IMG/VR virus record: IMGVR_UViG_3300044695_006747
Coordinates: 1-64,000 of that record
From: a virus
Reading direction: 5' to 3' (one strand)
Length of the DNA stretch: 64,000 bases
Part shown: positions 58,483 to 64,000 of the stretch, piece after piece
Position numbering within the stretch: position 1 is the first letter of the stretch
How the letters are laid out: each line of letters opens with the position of its first letter
Notes under the pieces: generated by a model
What the model was told of the DNA's origin: nothing
The model's input: only the letters and a program-made list of their open reading frames with translations
Database searches by the model: none
Program-made: the position numbers and the translations under genes

Positions 58483-60579
58483 ATGAGCACCACTGGGCAG
58501 AATGCCGTACAAATTCGATATAATGGAACTGTTTTTGCAACGGAAGTTAAAACAGATCAACTAACAGCACGAACTCCGTGTCCACTAGTCAGTATAAGCA
58601 CAGAATCTAATAAGGATATTGATAATAATATTCTATATGATAGAAGTACAATAACCTTAGAGGGAATTATTCTTAGTAGTGGAAAAACAGACTTTCTAAC
58701 AACCGCATATACTGGAGTTGTTGGTTTCTTTAGTAAACCAGATAGACAAAATGGTCTTTTTGAAATAGTTTGCGGAACATTAAATAATGGAGCCTTCACT
58801 CCAGCAACAAATGGATTTATAAAATTTAGTGGTACTAGTTTTGTTTCCGCTAATGCTGATAAAAGCAATGATAATTGGTATTTAACTATACCATATACTG
58901 TTGTTATGGAAAGTGTTAGTAAACAAAATTCTAATATAATCATAGAATCATATGAGGATAGCTGGACAATAGAGCCACTAGAAGATATTTCATACTATGA
59001 CATATATGCCAATAATATCAATACATATGATATAAATAATAGTATATCCTATCTTACTCCTGGAACTAATACAAGCGCAGGAGGTCAGCTCAGACACAAC
59101 ACTCCCCCTAGTGCTCAATTGGTTGCTCCGTCACAAAATCCGTCTCAAGGAGGTATACAAGGACATTTACAATACAGAATAACACACAGGGTTAGTGCTG
59201 TTGGTAGACCAACAAAAATTGTCGATACAAATAACCCGAATCCCGGCGGACCAGCTAATACTACTAATAATAATGTAACAGCATATGAAAATGCTGCTCT
59301 GTGGGTGAATGAAAGAATAAACAATGCTGTTAGAATGATCTCTAATAATAGCGAAATGACCGCCTATTCCAGTACCAGTATTGAACCAACAGGCATTCTT
59401 CTAGGAGCAAAAAAAAATCCACCAGCACAAGGATTAAATTTGAGAGCTACTGGACCAAATACAATGGGACTATTTTTATATAATCATATTCGTTCAATAG
59501 AATCTTCTCCATCAGCAGGTTCTTACGGAGTAACAGACACTTGGCTTGCTCTGGGAACAGGAGTAAGATACACAGAAGAGTTTACATGGGAAATTAGTGT
59601 CGATGATAAATGGATTCATACAGTTAGTATGAATGGCACAATCAAAGGATTAGAAACAGTTGCTCAAAGCAGTAATACTTCCAGCGATCCTTCTGTTCGA
59701 TCAGATCAAGGTTATACGATTATGCCATCTAATAAAGCTAATATGTCAAATTATCCATCATTAACAGGAGTGGTTGTTGGAAACGAAGGATCATCTGTTT
59801 CTGTTGGCTCAGTATTAATTAGTAATAAATTCAGTAATCAGAATCGTGGTTCGTCAAAATATGAAGGTGCCTTACAGGCATATATCAGTGGCATTAAGCC
59901 ATACCTCTATATCAGAGCTAGTCATGCTCTAACAAACGCCAATGTTCAACCGACAACAAATCCGGTAGATAATAATAATATCAGTATAAATAATTTCTAC
60001 AGTAATAATAATAGATCATGGTTTGGTCCAGCAATTAGACCACTAAATATAGTACCAGTAACAGTGAACGAAACTTTTAATCCGGCAGCCGGAACTATTA
60101 CATATTCGATTTCGTATGATAATAGACCAGCCTGCTTATTAAGTGGAGCATTAAATGCTAGTGTTTCTGTTACTGATACTAATAGCGCAGATTTAGTTGC
60201 AGAAGCTTTTATACTAGGACGACCACTAGGTCCTGTGATAGAGAAGGTTGGAACCACAAAAAGTGAAAGACAATTAACAATAGAGGCTGTATACCCTCAA
60301 CCAACTGGTTTTCAAAGTTTACATCCACAATCTCCTCAGTGTGTTATTTATCATACAAAAAGTGATTCTAGTGTAGAATACAAAGCGATAAAAAATTTAG
60401 TGGATGCTTTTAAGCCAGTTGGAGCCAAAGCTTTTGGTACTTTCGGCAGTGCTGCGCCGTACTCATTATCTCCTGATGGACAAGTATTCAAAACAGCAGA
60501 TAGCGAAACATGGAGTCCTTTTGAGGGAAGATATACTAGAAATATAACATGGATTTATAATACAGGAACTTGTACTTAA
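58483..60579 (+). CDS. Distal tail/baseplate protein (698 aa)
   Basis: The N-terminal part (NAVQIRYNGTVFATEVKTDQ, PCPLVSISTES) has the form of a distal-tail or baseplate-attachment domain. A middle beta region (IQGHLQYRITHRVSAVGR, then ENAALWVNERINNAVRM) and a C-terminal beta domain (ITYSISYDNRPACLLSGALN) follow. The place after the fibres and before the hub-like protein suits a Dit-like ring. No motif is decisive. Confidence 0.6.
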   Translation: MSTTGQNAVQIRYNGTVFATEVKTDQLTARTPCPLVSISTESNKDIDNNILYDRSTITLEGIILSSGKTDFLTTAYTGVVGFFSKPDRQNGLFEIVCGTLNNGAFTPATNGFIKFSGTSFVSANADKSNDNWYLTIPYTVVMESVSKQNSNIIIESYEDSWTIEPLEDISYYDIYANNINTYDINNSISYLTPGTNTSAGGQLRHNTPPSAQLVAPSQNPSQGGIQGHLQYRITHRVSAVGRPTKIVDTNNPNPGGPANTTNNNVTAYENAALWVNERINNAVRMISNNSEMTAYSSTSIEPTGILLGAKKNPPAQGLNLRATGPNTMGLFLYNHIRSIESSPSAGSYGVTDTWLALGTGVRYTEEFTWEISVDDKWIHTVSMNGTIKGLETVAQSSNTSSDPSVRSDQGYTIMPSNKANMSNYPSLTGVVVGNEGSSVSVGSVLISNKFSNQNRGSSKYEGALQAYISGIKPYLYIRASHALTNANVQPTTNPVDNNNISINNFYSNNNRSWFGPAIRPLNIVPVTVNETFNPAAGTITYSISYDNRPACLLSGALNASVSVTDTNSADLVAEAFILGRPLGPVIEKVGTTKSERQLTIEAVYPQPTGFQSLHPQSPQCVIYHTKSDSSVEYKAIKNLVDAFKPVGAKAFGTFGSAAPYSLSPDGQVFKTADSETWSPFEGRYTRNITWIYNTGTCT

Positions 60580-60594
60580 TAGGATAAAAGACAA

Positions 60595-63500
60595 ATGGTT
60601 AATCAAGCTTGTTTCAATAGTATCACAGAAAACGGGGTTAATGGCGGCGAACCTGTCAGCTACAGAATTTGTTGTAGTAAAGCATACTCTCAAACATTAT
60701 TTTTAGGCTGTAGTATACAGTCTTTTACTGTTGGCTTAGGTTGGGGAGGAGAAGGAAGCAGATTAACAGTGGAGCTTGTTAGAGATACTTGCAAATATCC
60801 TCATTTAATTAACAATCAGGGTCAAACCATTTCTAGAAATAATAGTCCAAACGATTATACTAATCGTAGAAAAAATAGCTCATTTGAATTTGACGAGAAT
60901 GGTATAGATCTAATTCCTGGTAAAGTATACTACGAAGCACGAGGAAACGAGCTAGTTTCTTTATATCATTTCGATGAAGATCCCGGTTTTTATGGAGATT
61001 TACCACCGTTACCAAGACAATCTGTTAATCCTCAAACTTTAGATTTGATAGGAACTCCTGTATATTTTAAATATGACGATTTTGAATTCAATGGAATCGT
61101 CAAATCTTGGGAAAAAGGAGCAGATCAAAGCACAGTTAATGAATCATATACAGTTACAATAGAATCTCCTTCTTTTTTGTTGCAACAAACCTATATGATA
61201 TTATCTAGTTATGTTGGCAGTATATTTACCAAAAAAAGTGGATTTACGAAAGGTTTTCCAGATTACGAATATGGAACATATGGTGGTAAAATATTAGAAC
61301 AAAATATACCCAATGTTATTAATATATATGGCTATCTAGAAGACAATACCAATATAACATCAAATCAGCCACTACTCCCAGAATCTAATGTTCCAGATTA
61401 TATTTATGGTAAATCTGGTTGGAATGAGCAGGGTATGCCAGCACCGAACATTTTCGTGGGCATTAACGATTTATTAAACTACCAGCCAATAGCGACAGCT
61501 TTGACTCAACAAAAAATATTACGATATTCACCATATGGTAGAATAATAGGAAGAGGAGTAAAATATAAAATAGACGGAACCAATGTTATTGCATCGGAAG
61601 CTAGAAGCAGAAAACATCACATTGGCATTGTTTGGCCACTTATATATAGTGGAACATATGGTCCAGAACATAGAATGCCATACGAGATAGATATTAGCTC
61701 ATTAAATGATGGATCAATTCCATCGTTCTATAGAATTAGCGATGAGACTATGACCATATTGGATTTCGTACAAAAAATAGCTGGAGAAACTGGTAAAGAA
61801 ATTTTTATATCTTTAAATCTCAGAATAGATGGAGGAGTTATCTATCCAGTTATTAAACTAAATACAATATCCACGCTAGAATACGGTAGAATTGGAGCTG
61901 TAGAATCTTTTATCAAATATTTAAAAGATAATGGTAAAACATTACAATCTTATAATACAGGTTTAGAATTTAATTCATCAGACCCTGTAAGATCGATGTA
62001 CATCGGAGGCAAACAACAAAGACTGTATCAGGTTAGAAATAAAAAATATGCTTCAAAACAAAGTTCTCTAAGATACAACTCATTTTTGGATAAATTTATT
62101 AATGTACAGCAACAACATACAGAATTAAATGCGCAAGAAATCAGAGCCGCCAATCCGGTATCAACCAGAAATCCTGTTTTAAAATATAATAAAACTACAG
62201 ATGCTGGTAGTAGATCCGGGAGAGTAAGGATTCCATTAATAGACGATTTTAATACTGCAGAAACTTTTGGTAAAACTATACAAAAAGGAAATTATTTTAC
62301 TAAAAAAAGCTTAAATCCTATTGGAATAATACCAATGTTAAGTGATTTGGGTATGAGTCCACAAAGCAATTGGTTTGAAGTATCGTCTGGAGACACAATA
62401 TGTCCATATTTTGGTAATAATTTAATTACTAATCTTGTTAGAAAAGTATATTATCATCAAACTGGTTTTATAGTAGAATTTAGCACACAAGAAATAGGAT
62501 TAGCTATCGGACAAAATTTTGCTACGAATGATATTATTGGAGTTTCGGAAACAGAAATACGTGCTGCTATGTCTGGTTTTGATAGTTATTATGGTTTTAT
62601 TTTCGGTGTTATGAGTGATGCTAAAACTATTGGTAAAAACAGAGGAGATCGCGGTAATAGCGCTCTACAAATTTATTCCAAAGTTATTATGCCTCTATTC
62701 AATATTCCTGCCGCTCATGATATTAACACATATTTTGGATCTCTTAATCGAGGAGTTGCCGAAACCAATAATAAGATTAATAATTCTTTATCTGGATCTC
62801 AAGCGGTGCCAATAGCTCCAGGCTCATCGTTTGCTTCGGATAAAACAGCTTATGATATTCTTAGTAAATTACATAAATTTTTTCAAGATATTGGAAACAC
62901 ATATTATGGTAAACAATTTATGGTCAGTATTAATACTATGCAATATTTTAAAGATACCAATACTTTTATGTTTGATCCGACTGTTGGTATAAATTGCGAC
63001 AATAGTATTGTAATAGGTTTTACAGATAATAATAATCCTATATATTTATCTGATGGAACTAGTAAGATATATTATGAATTTGAGCCAGCAGATTTTGCGT
63101 GGGAAGAATATTTTAATTTTGTGGACGATATGTTAGTTGTTGGCAGTCCAGATATGGATAATTTAACAGCAGACAATGGCACAATATATCCAATATTAGG
63201 TTATTCTGCACATAAACAATATAATTATATTAAAGAATTTGATAAAAGGGTATGGGATCAAACGAGGAATTTTTCTGGTAATGCTAGTCAATTTTTTCAT
63301 TTTTGGAAATTTGATGCTTATAGAAATGCTGGTGCTAAGTTTTTAGATCCGTCTAATAATTTTTGGGAACCTTCTATATCTTTGCAGGATGATTCTGCGG
63401 TGACATTAGAGTATAACAAAAATATATATCAAAATCCAACATCACCACAAGGTCTATGCTCACCTGTTCGCACAACCAGAGTCAGCTCAGATACAGATGC

Positions 63501-64000
63501 TTTTGATACTATAATACCAGAAACCGAAAAATTTAAAACATATGTTAAAGCTGAGATAGACAAAGAAATTCAATCTTACTTTGCTTCTGCTCTTATAGGT
63601 GGTGGTAGAATTATTCCTAAATTAATTATTAAACATAATACTGGAGCATTTATTAATCCGTTGCACCCAGGGGCCTTGAGCGTAACATCTGCTGTTGTAG
63701 AATTTTTAGGAAATAATTATGGAGGATTGAATGCTGTGATAGGAAGAAAAATATTATCTGGTTCTTCTTTTTATAGTGTTCCTTTTCAGACAGCAGGATT
63801 TAATGCCGATAGTGCTAATAGTCAAAACAGAGACAATAACCAATATAATAATATGTCCATAAATCCAAAGGCTGCTATACCTATTTTTGCTGGCGTTCCG
63901 ATGATAATAAATAATGCTGTATATGGTCCTTGGGTTAGTGCTCCTGATGTTATTAAAAATGATATATTTGGAACACCATATACCGATCCAGCCACCGGAC
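60595..64000 (+). CDS. Baseplate hub / tail-tip protein, partial (>1135 aa)
   Basis: Reads MVNQACFNSITENGVNG and stays open to the right edge, so the end is missing. AGGA lies upstream of the ATG. The N-terminal part (SIQSFTVGLGWGGEGSRLTV, then FKYDDFEFNGIVKSWEKG) resembles hub domains of long-tailed phages. Later segments (AGETGKEIFISLNLRIDGG, RSMYIGGKQQRLYQV) are compatible with a gp27/gpJ-like hub. Five Cys lie in the first 70 residues. Function inferred mainly from position. Confidence 0.6.
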   Translation, partial: MVNQACFNSITENGVNGGEPVSYRICCSKAYSQTLFLGCSIQSFTVGLGWGGEGSRLTVELVRDTCKYPHLINNQGQTISRNNSPNDYTNRRKNSSFEFDENGIDLIPGKVYYEARGNELVSLYHFDEDPGFYGDLPPLPRQSVNPQTLDLIGTPVYFKYDDFEFNGIVKSWEKGADQSTVNESYTVTIESPSFLLQQTYMILSSYVGSIFTKKSGFTKGFPDYEYGTYGGKILEQNIPNVINIYGYLEDNTNITSNQPLLPESNVPDYIYGKSGWNEQGMPAPNIFVGINDLLNYQPIATALTQQKILRYSPYGRIIGRGVKYKIDGTNVIASEARSRKHHIGIVWPLIYSGTYGPEHRMPYEIDISSLNDGSIPSFYRISDETMTILDFVQKIAGETGKEIFISLNLRIDGGVIYPVIKLNTISTLEYGRIGAVESFIKYLKDNGKTLQSYNTGLEFNSSDPVRSMYIGGKQQRLYQVRNKKYASKQSSLRYNSFLDKFINVQQQHTELNAQEIRAANPVSTRNPVLKYNKTTDAGSRSGRVRIPLIDDFNTAETFGKTIQKGNYFTKKSLNPIGIIPMLSDLGMSPQSNWFEVSSGDTICPYFGNNLITNLVRKVYYHQTGFIVEFSTQEIGLAIGQNFATNDIIGVSETEIRAAMSGFDSYYGFIFGVMSDAKTIGKNRGDRGNSALQIYSKVIMPLFNIPAAHDINTYFGSLNRGVAETNNKINNSLSGSQAVPIAPGSSFASDKTAYDILSKLHKFFQDIGNTYYGKQFMVSINTMQYFKDTNTFMFDPTVGINCDNSIVIGFTDNNNPIYLSDGTSKIYYEFEPADFAWEEYFNFVDDMLVVGSPDMDNLTADNGTIYPILGYSAHKQYNYIKEFDKRVWDQTRNFSGNASQFFHFWKFDAYRNAGAKFLDPSNNFWEPSISLQDDSAVTLEYNKNIYQNPTSPQGLCSPVRTTRVSSDTDAFDTIIPETEKFKTYVKAEIDKEIQSYFASALIGGGRIIPKLIIKHNTGAFINPLHPGALSVTSAVVEFLGNNYGGLNAVIGRKILSGSSFYSVPFQTAGFNADSANSQNRDNNQYNNMSINPKAAIPIFAGVPMIINNAVYGPWVSAPDVIKNDIFGTPYTDPATG

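Noticed and set aside
62615-62815. Short plus-strand frame in the hub gene
   Set aside because: It lies out of frame inside a long open gene that continues to the window edge.

Overview
The window is part of a tailed double-stranded DNA phage genome (or an integrated copy). It holds a complete head and tail morphogenesis block: terminase, portal, protease-scaffold, capsid, neck, tube, tape measure, baseplate hub and fibres. It has no chromosomal housekeeping genes. No sheath gene was seen, and the tape measure protein is exceptionally long (5389 codons), so a siphovirus with a very long flexible tail is the best reading. The host is bacterial, judging by sigma70-type promoters and Shine-Dalgarno sites, but cannot be named from the sequence.

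Region 1 (1-8930) is a minus-strand accessory region, probably expressed early. It contains some 25 small genes, a tRNA-Glu(UUC) and, at the left edge, about 500 nt of non-coding sequence that folds like a large structured RNA. Almost every gene has its own promoter of one design (TTGACA, 16 bp, TAGAAT-like). Eight intergenic gaps hold a twin palindrome, two copies of CTGCCATTTTGGCAG with centres exactly 29 bp apart. Six plus-strand sequences match the sigma54 -24/-12 consensus, and four of these place a palindrome on the predicted start site. At least six genes here are under 60 codons.

Region 2 (8940-19590, plus strand) starts from a strong promoter divergent from a small AT-hook regulator. 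It encodes a sigma-factor-like protein, a probable small terminase, GDP-mannose 4,6-dehydratase (gmd), an HNH nuclease, an ERCC4-type nuclease, the large terminase, portal, a protease-scaffold fusion, a probable decoration protein and the major capsid protein, ending at an intrinsic terminator.

Region 3 (19600-30600) is a fibre and glycan cassette. It has two fibres with tropism-determinant-type N-termini, a LamG-like lectin, a four-repeat adhesin with serine-rich linkers, and two bifunctional enzymes (GT25-sulfotransferase and GT8-methyltransferase). With gmd these could build a sulfated or methylated glycan on the virion or the host surface. A lone minus-strand gene with a perfect palindrome at its 5' side closes the cassette.

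Region 4 (31000-64000) encodes neck and tail-completion proteins, the tail tube, probable tail chaperones, the giant tape measure protein (which carries embedded HAD-like and ADP-ribosyltransferase-like domains and seven copies of a TPGEF module), a YadA-like fibre, an S74 self-cleaving fibre, and two large distal-tail or hub proteins. The last of these runs off the right edge.
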